DNA of 57,013 bases from Streptomyces hydrogenans. GTDB lineage: Bacteria > Actinomycetota > Actinomycetes > Streptomycetales > Streptomycetaceae. The stretch spans positions 1-57,013 of the forward strand of contig NZ_BNBS01000048.1 in NCBI RefSeq assembly GCF_014656075.1, in the 5' to 3' direction. Positions 48,959 to 56,522 of this stretch are shown here, piece after piece. Position numbers and translations under genes: made by a program. Each line of letters begins with the position of its first letter. Positions within the stretch are counted from its first letter, which is position 1. A model generated the notes under the pieces. That model saw nothing but the letters and a program-made list of their open reading frames with translations. It did no database searches and was not told the origin of the DNA.

Positions 48959-48991
48959 GGGCGGGCACGGACCCGAAGCCCGTACCCGCCC
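48959..48991. terminator. Terminator between the Ddn-type and GGR-family genes
   Basis: GGGCGGG/CCCGCCC with an inner ACGG/CCGT stem and one internal mismatch starts immediately after the Ddn-type stop codon; the convergent gene ends 29 nt beyond it. Confidence 0.6.
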
Positions 48992-49019
48992 CCACCGCGC
49001 CGGGCGCGAGGCGCGCGAC

Positions 49020-50510
49020 TCAGACGGGATCGACGGCCTCGGCGGCCTCCGCCGGGCCCGCCCCCGCCGTCGCGTCCGCGTCCGTGTCCGCCGTCCGCTC
49101 GTCCTTGCGGCTCACGCCCCGGCCCGCCGGGCCGACGCCGGCTTCCGTGTCCATGCGCTTGTCGAGGACTTCGAGGGCCCGCCGGGCCAGACCGTTCGAA
49201 CGGACCATGCCGCCCAGCGTGGCCGAACCGCGGGTGATGTCCGCGAACGCGTTCCAGGCCGGCCGCACGCCGGTGATCACCGCGTGCAGCAGCCCCGGGC
49301 GGCGCTCGAAGACCGCGAGCATGCGCCGGCCGACCGCCATCTCCACACCGAGCCCCGCCTTGATCGCGAAGGCGTAGTTCAGCGCCTGGCGGCGGGCGTC
49401 CACCGCGTCGCCGGCCTCCGCCACCCGCACCGCCCACTCGCCGGCGAGCCGGCCCGAGCGGAGCGCGTACGAGATGCCCTCGCGGGTCCACGGCTCCAGC
49501 AGGCCCGCCGCGTCGCCGCAGACCAGGACCCGGCCGCGGGAGAGCGGCGAGTCGTCGGTGCGGCAGCGGGTGAGGTGGCCGGAGGAGATCGCGGGCTCGA
49601 AACCGGCGAGGCCCAGCCGGGCGACGAAGTCGTCCAGGTACCGCTTGGTCGCCGCGCCCTCGCCGCGGGCCGAGATGACGCCGACCGTGAGGGTGTCGCC
49701 CTTCGGGAAGACCCAGCCGTAACTGCCGGGCATCGGGCCCCAGTCGATGAGGACCCGGCCCTTCCAGTCCTCCGCCACCGACGGCGGCACCGGGATCTCC
49801 GCCTCCAGACCCAGGTCGACCTGGCCGAGCTTCACACCGACGTGCGCTCCTATGCGGCTGGCGCTGCCGTCCGCGCCGACCACGGCCCGCGCCAGCACCC
49901 GCTCGCCGTCGGCGAGGACCACCGCGACCGTCCGCCGGTCCGGCACGGACGGCCCGTGCTGCTCCACCCGGGACACGGTCGCGCCCGTGCGCAGCTGGGC
50001 GCCGGCCTTCTGCGCGTGCTCGACGAGCTGGGCGTCGAACTCCGGCCGGTTGATGAGCCCGAAGAGCATCCGGCGCGAGCGGCGGGTGCGGGCGAAGCGG
50101 CCCTCCAGTGAGAAGGTGACCGCGTGCACCCGGTCCTGGAGCGGGAGTTCGAAGCCGGGCGGGAGCGAGTCGCGGGAGGGGCCGATGATGCCGCCGCCGC
50201 AGGTCTTGTACCGGGGCAGCTCGGACTTCTCCAGGAGCAGCACCCGGCGGCCCGCGACCGCCGCCGCGTACGCCGCCGAGGCGCCGGCCGGGCCGGCGCC
50301 GACGACCACGACGTCCCACACCTCGGGCCGCTCGGTACCGGGCTCCGCGGCGGGGTCCGCGTCCGCTCCGGGACCGGGCTCCGCACCGGCATCCGCGTCC
50401 GGCACCGCGTCCGCCGCCGCGCCGGACGGCTCGGCCGCCGGGGCCGAATCGCCGGGCACGAGCGGCTCGATGGGCTCCGGACCGGCGTTCTCTGCGTGCT
50501 CGCTGCTCAC
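49020..50510 (-). CDS. Geranylgeranyl reductase-family FAD oxidoreductase
   Basis: The 496-residue flavoprotein has a disordered Asp/Ala/Pro/Glu-rich N-terminal extension (about 1-62), then the FAD motif VVVGAGPAGASAAYAAAVAG (about 67-86), the family segment LPRYKTCGGGI, the second FAD motif VVGADGSASRIG, and RVLVCGDAAGLLEPWTREGI. Members reduce isoprenoid double bonds (menaquinone side chain, archaeal lipids, chlorophyll tail). In actinobacteria this gene is often near the nuo operon and thought to reduce menaquinone; nuo is not in this window. GTG start after AGGAG. The C-terminal 35 residues are also low-complexity. Confidence 0.88.
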   Translation of the reverse strand: MSSEHAENAGPEPIEPLVPGDSAPAAEPSGAAADAVPDADAGAEPGPGADADPAAEPGTERPEVWDVVVVGAGPAGASAAYAAAVAGRRVLLLEKSELPRYKTCGGGIIGPSRDSLPPGFELPLQDRVHAVTFSLEGRFARTRRSRRMLFGLINRPEFDAQLVEHAQKAGAQLRTGATVSRVEQHGPSVPDRRTVAVVLADGERVLARAVVGADGSASRIGAHVGVKLGQVDLGLEAEIPVPPSVAEDWKGRVLIDWGPMPGSYGWVFPKGDTLTVGVISARGEGAATKRYLDDFVARLGLAGFEPAISSGHLTRCRTDDSPLSRGRVLVCGDAAGLLEPWTREGISYALRSGRLAGEWAVRVAEAGDAVDARRQALNYAFAIKAGLGVEMAVGRRMLAVFERRPGLLHAVITGVRPAWNAFADITRGSATLGGMVRSNGLARRALEVLDKRMDTEAGVGPAGRGVSRKDERTADTDADATAGAGPAEAAEAVDPV

Positions 50511-50670
50511 GATGTGCTTCTGCTCCTGATCCGACCGGCGTCTGCTTCCCGCATCCTACGGCTCGGTACGCCGCTGCCCGGTCGTAGGATCGACGGTGCG
50601 ATCGCCGTACCACCCGATACGCCGTTCGCTCCCCTTAGCTCACAACGTCGCACCCACGAGGAGCGTGCCC

Positions 50671-52038
50671 ATGACGCCGAATCCGATCGCCGAGACCGTC
50701 CGGTCCCTGATGCCTCGCGCGAAGGCCGAGCTGACGGAGCTGGTCGCCTTCGAGTCGGTCGCGGACGAGGCCGTGGCGCCCCGCAGCGAGTGCGAGGGCG
50801 CCGCGAACTGGGTCGCCGACGCGCTGCGCGCCGAGGACTTCCGCGACGTCGCGCTGCTGGACACGCCGGACGGCACGCAGTCGGTGTACGGCGTGCTGCC
50901 GGGCCCGGCGGGCGCGCCCACGGTGCTCCTCTACGCCCACTACGACGTGCAGCCCAAGCTCGACGAATCGGCGTGGCTGACCCCGCCGTTCCAGCTCACC
51001 GAGCGCGAGGACGGCCGCTGGTACGGCCGGGGCGCCGCCGACTGCAAGGGCGGCTTCATCCTGCACCTGCTGGCGCTGCGGGCCCTCAAGGCCAACGGCG
51101 GCGTGCCGGTGACCGTCAAGATGATCGTCGAGGGCTCGGAGGAGCAGGGCACCGGCGGTCTGGAGCGGTACGCGGAGCAGCACCCCGAGCTGCTGGCCGC
51201 CGACACCATCGTGATCGGCGACGCGGGCAACTTCCGCGTCGGCCTGCCGACGGTGACCGCCACCCTGCGCGGCATGACCATGATCCGGGTCCAGATCGAC
51301 ACCCTGGAGGGCAACCTCCACTCGGGTCAGTTCGGCGGTGCCGCGCCCGACGCGCTCGCCGCGCTGATCCGGGTCCTCGACTCGCTGCGGGACGAGAACG
51401 GCTCGACGGTGATCGACGGCCTGCCCGCGGACGCCGCGTGGGAGGGCCTGCAGTACCCGGAGGAGCAGTTCCGCGCCGACGCCAAGGTGCTGCCGGGCGT
51501 GGACCTGCCGGGCGCCGGCACGGTCGCCGAGCGCATCTGGGCCCGTCCCGCCGTCACCGTCGTCGGCATCGACTGCCACCCGGTGGCGGGCGCGACCCCG
51601 TCCATCCCGCGGACCGCCCGCGCGCAGGTCAGCCTGCGGGTGCCGCCGGGCCAGGACGCGGCCGAGGCGACCAAGCTGCTCTTCGCCCACATCGAGAAGC
51701 ACACGCCGTGGAACGCGCGCGTCACCCTGGAGCAGGTCGGCCAGGGCCAGCCGTTCCAGGCGGACACCTCCAGCCCGGCGTACGCGTCGATGGCGGAGGC
51801 GATGCGGGTCGCGTACCCGGGCCAGGAGATGCAGGCGGCCGGCATGGGCGGCTCGATCCCGCTCTGCAACACGCTCGCCACGCTCTACCCGCAGGCGGAG
51901 ATCCTGCTCATCGGCCTGAGCGAGCCCGAGGCGCGGATCCACGCGGTCAACGAGTCGGTGTCGCCGGAGGAGCTGGAGCGGCTCTCCGTCGCCGAGGCGC
52001 TGTTCCTCGTCAACTACGCGGGTGGCCTCGGGGCCTGA
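50671..52038 (+). CDS. M20-family dipeptidase
   Basis: The 455-residue cytoplasmic metallo-peptidase has all M20 ligands: LYAHYDVQP (His, Asp), GRGAADCKGG (bridging Asp), EGSEEQG (Glu pair), IGDAGN and C-terminal RIHAVNESV (His). A dimerisation insert carries the conserved His in GNLHSGQFGG. It probably hydrolyses dipeptides or acylated amino acids. ATG at 50671 follows GAGGAG. It is unrelated in detail to the M20 domain of the fusion at 12483-14714. Confidence 0.92.
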   Translation: MTPNPIAETVRSLMPRAKAELTELVAFESVADEAVAPRSECEGAANWVADALRAEDFRDVALLDTPDGTQSVYGVLPGPAGAPTVLLYAHYDVQPKLDESAWLTPPFQLTEREDGRWYGRGAADCKGGFILHLLALRALKANGGVPVTVKMIVEGSEEQGTGGLERYAEQHPELLAADTIVIGDAGNFRVGLPTVTATLRGMTMIRVQIDTLEGNLHSGQFGGAAPDALAALIRVLDSLRDENGSTVIDGLPADAAWEGLQYPEEQFRADAKVLPGVDLPGAGTVAERIWARPAVTVVGIDCHPVAGATPSIPRTARAQVSLRVPPGQDAAEATKLLFAHIEKHTPWNARVTLEQVGQGQPFQADTSSPAYASMAEAMRVAYPGQEMQAAGMGGSIPLCNTLATLYPQAEILLIGLSEPEARIHAVNESVSPEELERLSVAEALFLVNYAGGLGA

Positions 52039-52051
52039 CGCCGCGACGGGC

Positions 52052-52089
52052 GGGGCCGGGGCGGGTCGGGGACGACCGGCCCCGGCCCC
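52052..52089 (+). terminator. Terminator after the dipeptidase gene
   Basis: GGGGCCGGGG (52052-52061) pairs perfectly with CCCCGGCCCC (52080-52089) around an 18-nt loop, 13 nt past the stop codon. A second hairpin, CTGGGCG-N5-CGCCCAG, follows at 52103-52121. Confidence 0.6.
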
Positions 52090-52168
52090 GGCCGGTTCAG
52101 CGCTGGGCGAAGCTCGCCCAGAGCGTAGAACGCCCCGCCGGGCCCGCCGCACTGCGTACGTTCGCCTC

Positions 52169-52870
52169 ATGGAAGCCCTCAGGATCACGCCCCGGCTGCA
52201 CCTGCTCGACTACTCGATCGGGCAGGCGTACCTGTGGCGGGACGACAGCGAACTGACCCTCGTGGACGCCGGCTGGGCCGGATCGGCGGACGCCACGACC
52301 GCGGCGATACGGGCGGCGGGCCTCGCCCCGGACCGGCTGGCCCGCGTCGTCCTCACCCACGGCCACCGCGACCACGTGGGCGCGGCGCAGGAGCTGGCCG
52401 ACCGGCACGGGGCCGAGATCGTCGCCCACCGGCTCGACGCGCCGTACGTGCGCGGCGAACTGCCGGTGCCCGAGCCGGACCTCCTGGAGTGGGAGCGCCC
52501 GCTCTGGGAGCACGGCCTCGCCTGCCCCGAGGCCCCCGCGACCCGGGTGGACCGGGAGGTCGGGGACGGCGAGGAGCTCGGCTTCGGGGACGGCGCGGTC
52601 GCCGTCCACACCCCCGGGCACACGCCGGGCTCGATGGCGATCCACCTCCCCCGCCACGGCGTGCTCTTCGCGGGCGACACCGTGGCGACGGTGCAGGGGG
52701 TGACCTTCGGCGTGTTCCACGTGGACCGCGCGCGGGCCCTGGAGTCGCTGCGGAGGCTGGCGGAGCTGCGTCCGTCGGTGCTGTGCTGCGGGCACGGACC
52801 CGTGGTCGCCCAGGACACGGCGGAGCGGCTCGCGGCGGCCGCGGCCGCCGGAGCCGTCACCCCCGGGTAG
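52169..52870 (+). CDS. Metallo-beta-lactamase-fold hydrolase
   Basis: The 233-residue protein has the two-zinc site: THGHRDHVGAA (HxHxDH, about 64-74), the fifth ligand His in HTPGHTPGS, the bridging Asp in LFAGDTV and the C-terminal GHGPV His. The fold covers glyoxalase II, lactonases and others. The substrate cannot be read. TACGTT ends 6 nt before the ATG (52157-52162) with no Shine-Dalgarno sequence, a leaderless arrangement. It converges with the P-loop/Nudix gene, 6 nt away. Confidence 0.9.
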   Translation: MEALRITPRLHLLDYSIGQAYLWRDDSELTLVDAGWAGSADATTAAIRAAGLAPDRLARVVLTHGHRDHVGAAQELADRHGAEIVAHRLDAPYVRGELPVPEPDLLEWERPLWEHGLACPEAPATRVDREVGDGEELGFGDGAVAVHTPGHTPGSMAIHLPRHGVLFAGDTVATVQGVTFGVFHVDRARALESLRRLAELRPSVLCCGHGPVVAQDTAERLAAAAAAGAVTPG

Positions 52871-52876
52871 CCGGCG

Positions 52877-53914
52877 TCAGCCGACGGGGACGCCCGCCTC
52901 CAGGTTGAGCACGGTGCCGCGTTCGCGGGCGCGCAGGGCCCAGCGGAGGCGGTCGTAGCGGACGGGCGGGAGGAGGTCGGCGGCCTCCTCCTCGGTGACG
53001 AAGCGCCAGGCGCGCAGTTCGGCGCCGGGCAGCCGGAGCCGGTCCCGGTCGCGGGCGGCGAGCCGGCCTCCGTCGAAGAGCAGGCGGAGGCCGCCGAAGC
53101 CGGGCGGCTGGGGCCGTTCCCAGTCGACCAGGAGCAGCCGGGGGACCGCGTCGAGCTCCAGGCCGATCTCCTCGGCGACCTCGCGCATCCCGGCGCGGGC
53201 GGGCGGTTCGCCGGACTCGACGACGCCGCCGGGGAACTCCCAGCCGGGTTTGTAGGTGGGGTCGACGAGCAGGAAGCGGTCCTGGTCGTCGAAGAGGAGG
53301 ACGCCGGCGGCCAGGGTCTCGCGGGTCGGCTCGGGCGTCTGGACGATCCCGCAGGGTGCGGCGAGGCCGCCCAGGACCGCGTCGGCGACGGCCTTGGCGG
53401 TCTCGGAGACGGTGAGCGCCGAGGTGTCGACGGTGTGGGCGTCGGCGCCGAGCCAGCCCGCGACGGCCTCCCGGTAGGGCGGGAGGTGGGCGTGACACCA
53501 GCGGCGGACGCCGGCGTCGGCGTCCGGGTCGCCGAACTCGGCGCGCCCGTCGATACGTGACCGCAGGATCGTTTCCTCCGGTGCCAGGAGCACATGCCGG
53601 ACGTCGATGCGGCGGGCGGCGAGGCCGCCGAAGATCTCGTCGCGGTACTCCTGCCGGAGCAGCGTCATCGGGACGACGAGCACTCCGCCGACCTCGGCGT
53701 GCAGGGCGGCCGCGGTGTCCACCACGAGCCGGCGCCAGATCGGCAGGTCCTGGTAGTCGTCCACCTCGGCGAGCCGTTCGGCGGGGAGGAGCCGGCGCAG
53801 CGCGGCGCCGGTCGCCTCGGGGTCGTACAGCGTGCTGTGCGGGATCAGTCCGACCAGTTCGCGCGCGGTGCCGGACTTCCCCGCGCCGAAAGCACCGTTG
53901 ATCCAGACGATCAC
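52877..53914 (-). CDS. P-loop kinase-like NTPase fused to Nudix hydrolase
   Basis: The 345-residue protein joins two domains. Residues about 1-180 are a P-loop NTPase with Walker A INGAFGAGKSGTARELV (about 5-21) and a kinase-like layout similar to the tunicamycin-resistance/AAA_33-type ATP-binding proteins (VVPMTLLRQEYRDEI, HVLLAPEETILRSRI). Residues about 195-340 are a Nudix domain with a complete box, GGVVESGEPPARAGMREVAE followed by EIGL. GTG start follows GGGGGGAA. The pairing suggests phosphorylation and clean-up of the same small nucleotide or sugar, but no substrate is known. Confidence 0.85.
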   Translation of the reverse strand: MIVWINGAFGAGKSGTARELVGLIPHSTLYDPEATGAALRRLLPAERLAEVDDYQDLPIWRRLVVDTAAALHAEVGGVLVVPMTLLRQEYRDEIFGGLAARRIDVRHVLLAPEETILRSRIDGRAEFGDPDADAGVRRWCHAHLPPYREAVAGWLGADAHTVDTSALTVSETAKAVADAVLGGLAAPCGIVQTPEPTRETLAAGVLLFDDQDRFLLVDPTYKPGWEFPGGVVESGEPPARAGMREVAEEIGLELDAVPRLLLVDWERPQPPGFGGLRLLFDGGRLAARDRDRLRLPGAELRAWRFVTEEEAADLLPPVRYDRLRWALRARERGTVLNLEAGVPVG

Positions 53915-54065
53915 GATTCCCCCCTCATCCGAAGCCCCTCGTCGAAGCCCCCTGTGGCTTGCCCGCAACACCCTGCCACGAAAACCACGAACACATGTCC
54001 GGGCCGATCCGTAACGCTCCGGGCCCCGCCGTCGTTGACACCGACGAGCACGAGGGGGTGCGGAG

Positions 54066-54266
54066 ATGGACCGTACGGTTCTGGAGCGGTTTCCGGCGGG
54101 CGGGCCGCGCGGGCACTGGCCCGCCGAGGAGTACGCGGGCGCGTGCCGCGACGAGGGGGTGCCGGCCCGGGTCGTGATGGACCTGGCGTCCGACGCCTTC
54201 CTGGTCGTGGTCGAACAGCGCGCGCCGGAGCGGCCGGAGTCACGGGCCTCGCCGGCCCGGGGGTGA
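54066..54266 (+). CDS. Small hypothetical protein, 66 residues
   Basis: A short frame with normal codon bias starts at ATG, with only a weak GTGCGGAG ribosome binding site. The protein is soluble; MDLASDAFLVVVE (about 37-49) looks like a strand-helix element and the C-terminus is Arg/Pro-rich. I recognise no family. Similar tiny proteins (W-P-A-E and VMDLASDAFLVV segments) occur in Streptomyces, I believe, but this is from memory only. It lies in the 370-nt gap between two minus-strand genes. Confidence 0.45.
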   Translation: MDRTVLERFPAGGPRGHWPAEEYAGACRDEGVPARVVMDLASDAFLVVVEQRAPERPESRASPARG

Positions 54267-54284
54267 GCGGCCGCGGCGCTCCGG

Positions 54285-55292
54285 TCAGCCGGTGGCGCGG
54301 GGCGCCGCGGCGGCGGCCAGGAGGCCCGCGCCCGTGCCGGTGGCGGCGGTGACGACCGTGAGGCCGCGGGCGAAGGCGAGCGTGGCGTAGTCGGCGAGGT
54401 GGGGCCGGAGCGGGGTGAAGAGGACCTCCCCGGCGCCGGCCACTCCCCCGCCGACGACCGCGATGTCGATCTCCACCAGATGCGCGGTGGCCGCGATCCC
54501 GGCCGCGAGGGCACGCGCGGCCCGCTCGAAGGCGGCGAGGGCAGCCGGGTGGCCGGCCCGCGCGGCCTCGGCCACCGCGGCGGCCGAGGCGTCGCCTTCG
54601 GGTCCGGGCCGCCAGCCCCCGTCGAGCGCGTGGCGGGCGATGTGGGGACCGCCGGCGAGCCGCTCGACGCAGCCGCGGCCGCCGCAGGCGCAGGGGGCGC
54701 CGTCGAGGTCGACGCTGAGGTGACCGATGTGACCGGCGTTGCCGGTGGGGCCCGGGTGCAGGCGGCCGCCGAGGACGAGACCGCCGCCGACGCCGGTCGA
54801 CACGACCAGGCAGAGGGCGTCGGCGTGACCGCGGGCGGCGCCGAGCCAGTGCTCGGCGGCGGTCATGGCGACGCCGTCGCCGACGAGGGTGACCGGCCGG
54901 CCGCCGGCCAGCCGCCGGACCCGGTCGACGAGCGGGAAGTCGCGCCAGCCGGGCACGTTGACCGGGCTGACCGTGCCCCGTGCGGCGTCCACCGGCCCCG
55001 CGCTGCCGATGCCCACGGCCCCGGCCGAGTCCCAGAGCGGGGAGCCGGCGAGGGCGTCGAGCACCTCCGCGACCACCGCCATGACCGTCTCCGCGTCCTC
55101 GCGCGCCGGGGTGGGCCGCTGGACGCGGGCCAGGAGGCGCCCCTCGGCGTCGACCAGCGCCCCGGCGATCTTGGTGCCGCCGATGTCGAGCGCGGCGACC
55201 GGTCCGACGGCGAGGCCGTGGGCCGGGACGGGAGCGGGGCCCGGGACGGGGAGGGGCGCGGCGAGGTGTGCGGGTCGGGGGGCGGTGGGCAT
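54285..55292 (-). CDS. ROK-family sugar kinase (glucokinase-like)
   Basis: The 335-residue protein lacks an HTH and begins, after a Pro/Ala-rich 30-residue extension, with the ATP motif AALDIGGTKIAGALVD (about 33-48). The ROK kinase features follow: STGVGGGLVLGGRLH, the metal His in GHIGHLSV, the zinc motif CACGGRGC and the catalytic Asp in VGDGVAMTAAEH. It should phosphorylate a hexose or amino sugar in the cytoplasm. The LacI regulator is divergent, 173 nt away, and has a palindromic operator in the shared region, so the pair is probably co-regulated. Confidence 0.88.
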   Translation of the reverse strand: MPTAPRPAHLAAPLPVPGPAPVPAHGLAVGPVAALDIGGTKIAGALVDAEGRLLARVQRPTPAREDAETVMAVVAEVLDALAGSPLWDSAGAVGIGSAGPVDAARGTVSPVNVPGWRDFPLVDRVRRLAGGRPVTLVGDGVAMTAAEHWLGAARGHADALCLVVSTGVGGGLVLGGRLHPGPTGNAGHIGHLSVDLDGAPCACGGRGCVERLAGGPHIARHALDGGWRPGPEGDASAAAVAEAARAGHPAALAAFERAARALAAGIAATAHLVEIDIAVVGGGVAGAGEVLFTPLRPHLADYATLAFARGLTVVTAATGTGAGLLAAAAAPRATG

Positions 55293-55371
55293 GGACGTAG
55301 GTTCTCACGGTGGCGCGCGGCGGCCCGGGCCCGTACCGGCCGCGGACGCGAGGCCCTTGTCCACCCCTCGG

Positions 55372-55385
55372 GGACAACGTTGTCC
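55372..55385. promoter_or_regulatory. LacI-family operator (14-bp palindrome)
   Basis: GGACAACGTTGTCC is a perfect palindrome with the CG centre typical of LacI-family sites. It lies 6 nt upstream of TATGCT (55392-55397), a good -10 box for the LacI gene, so bound repressor would cover the core promoter. Confidence 0.7.
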
Positions 55386-55465
55386 AGGCTCTATGCTCGG
55401 TCCGGAGGCGGATGATCCGCCGGACGGCAGCCGCCGGCCCACCCACAACGGAGGATTCCCGCACC

Positions 55466-56512
55466 GTGGCCGAGACCACCCGCCCCGAGCCCCGCTACGG
55501 CAACCGGCCCACGATGAAGGACGTCGCCGCCCGGGCGGGCGTCGGCCTCAAGACCGTCTCGCGGGTCGTGAACGGCGAGCCCGGGGTGACCCCGGAGACC
55601 GAGCGGCGGGTCCGCGAGGCCATCGAGGCGCTCGGTTTCCGCCGCAACGACAGCGCGCGGGTGCTGCGCAAGGGGCGGACGGCGACCATCGGGCTCGTCC
55701 TGGAGGACCTCGCCGACCCGTTCTACGGGCAGCTCAGCCGGGCCGTGGAGGAGGTCGCGAGGGCCCACGGCACGCTGCTGATCAACGGCTCAAGCGCCGA
55801 GGACCCCGGGCGGGAGCAGGAGCTGGCGCTGACGCTGTGCGCGCGCCGGGTGGACGGGCTGATCGTGATCCCGGCCGGGGACGACCACCGCTATCTGGAA
55901 CCGGAGATCCGGGCGGGCGTGGCCACGGTCTTCGCCGACCGCCCGGCCGGGCTCATCGAGGCGGACGCCGTCCTCTCGGACAGCTTCGGCGGGGCCCGGG
56001 AGGGCGTGGCCCACCTGATCGCCCACGGGCACCGGCGGATCGGCTTCATCGGCGACCGGCCGCGGATCCACACCGCGGCGGAGCGGCTGCGCGGCTACCG
56101 CGCGGCGATGGACGACGCCGGGCTGCCGGTGGACGAGCGGTGGGTGGCGCCGGGGTCGACGGATCCCGAGCGGGTGGCGGCGGCCGTCGCGGGCATGCTG
56201 TCCGGTCCGGAGCCGGTGACGGCGCTGTTCGCGGGCAACAACCGGGTCACCGTCACCGCCGTCCGGGTGCTCGCCGAGCGGACCGACCGCGGCGGGCCGC
56301 CGCCCGTGGCGCTGGTCGGCTTCGACGACATCGAGCTCGGCGACGTGCTGGGCGTCACCGTGATCGCGCAGGACCCGGCGGCGGTCGGCAGGACGGCCGC
56401 CCAGCAGCTGTTCCGGCGCCTCGACGGGGCCGCCGAGGCACCTCGGCAGGTCGTCATCGGGACGCGGCTGCTCGCCCGGGGCTCGGGCGAGCTGCCTCCG
56501 TCGTCCCGCTGA
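55466..56512 (+). CDS. LacI-family transcriptional repressor
   Basis: The 348-residue repressor has the LacI HTH (about 14-36: TMKDVAARAGVGLKTVSRVV), the hinge helix SARVLRKGRT (about 60-69) and a periplasmic-binding-protein-type ligand domain with TIGLVLEDLADPFYGQL, DGLIVIPA and VALVGFDDIELGDVLG. The 'VGLKTVSRVVN' recognition helix is of the CytR/GalR type. GTG start with a strong ribosome binding site, GGAGGAT. It is likely autoregulated through the palindrome at 55372-55385 and to control the divergent ROK kinase. Confidence 0.92.
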   Translation: MAETTRPEPRYGNRPTMKDVAARAGVGLKTVSRVVNGEPGVTPETERRVREAIEALGFRRNDSARVLRKGRTATIGLVLEDLADPFYGQLSRAVEEVARAHGTLLINGSSAEDPGREQELALTLCARRVDGLIVIPAGDDHRYLEPEIRAGVATVFADRPAGLIEADAVLSDSFGGAREGVAHLIAHGHRRIGFIGDRPRIHTAAERLRGYRAAMDDAGLPVDERWVAPGSTDPERVAAAVAGMLSGPEPVTALFAGNNRVTVTAVRVLAERTDRGGPPPVALVGFDDIELGDVLGVTVIAQDPAAVGRTAAQQLFRRLDGAAEAPRQVVIGTRLLARGSGELPPSSR

Positions 56513-56522
56513 CGCGCCCGGC

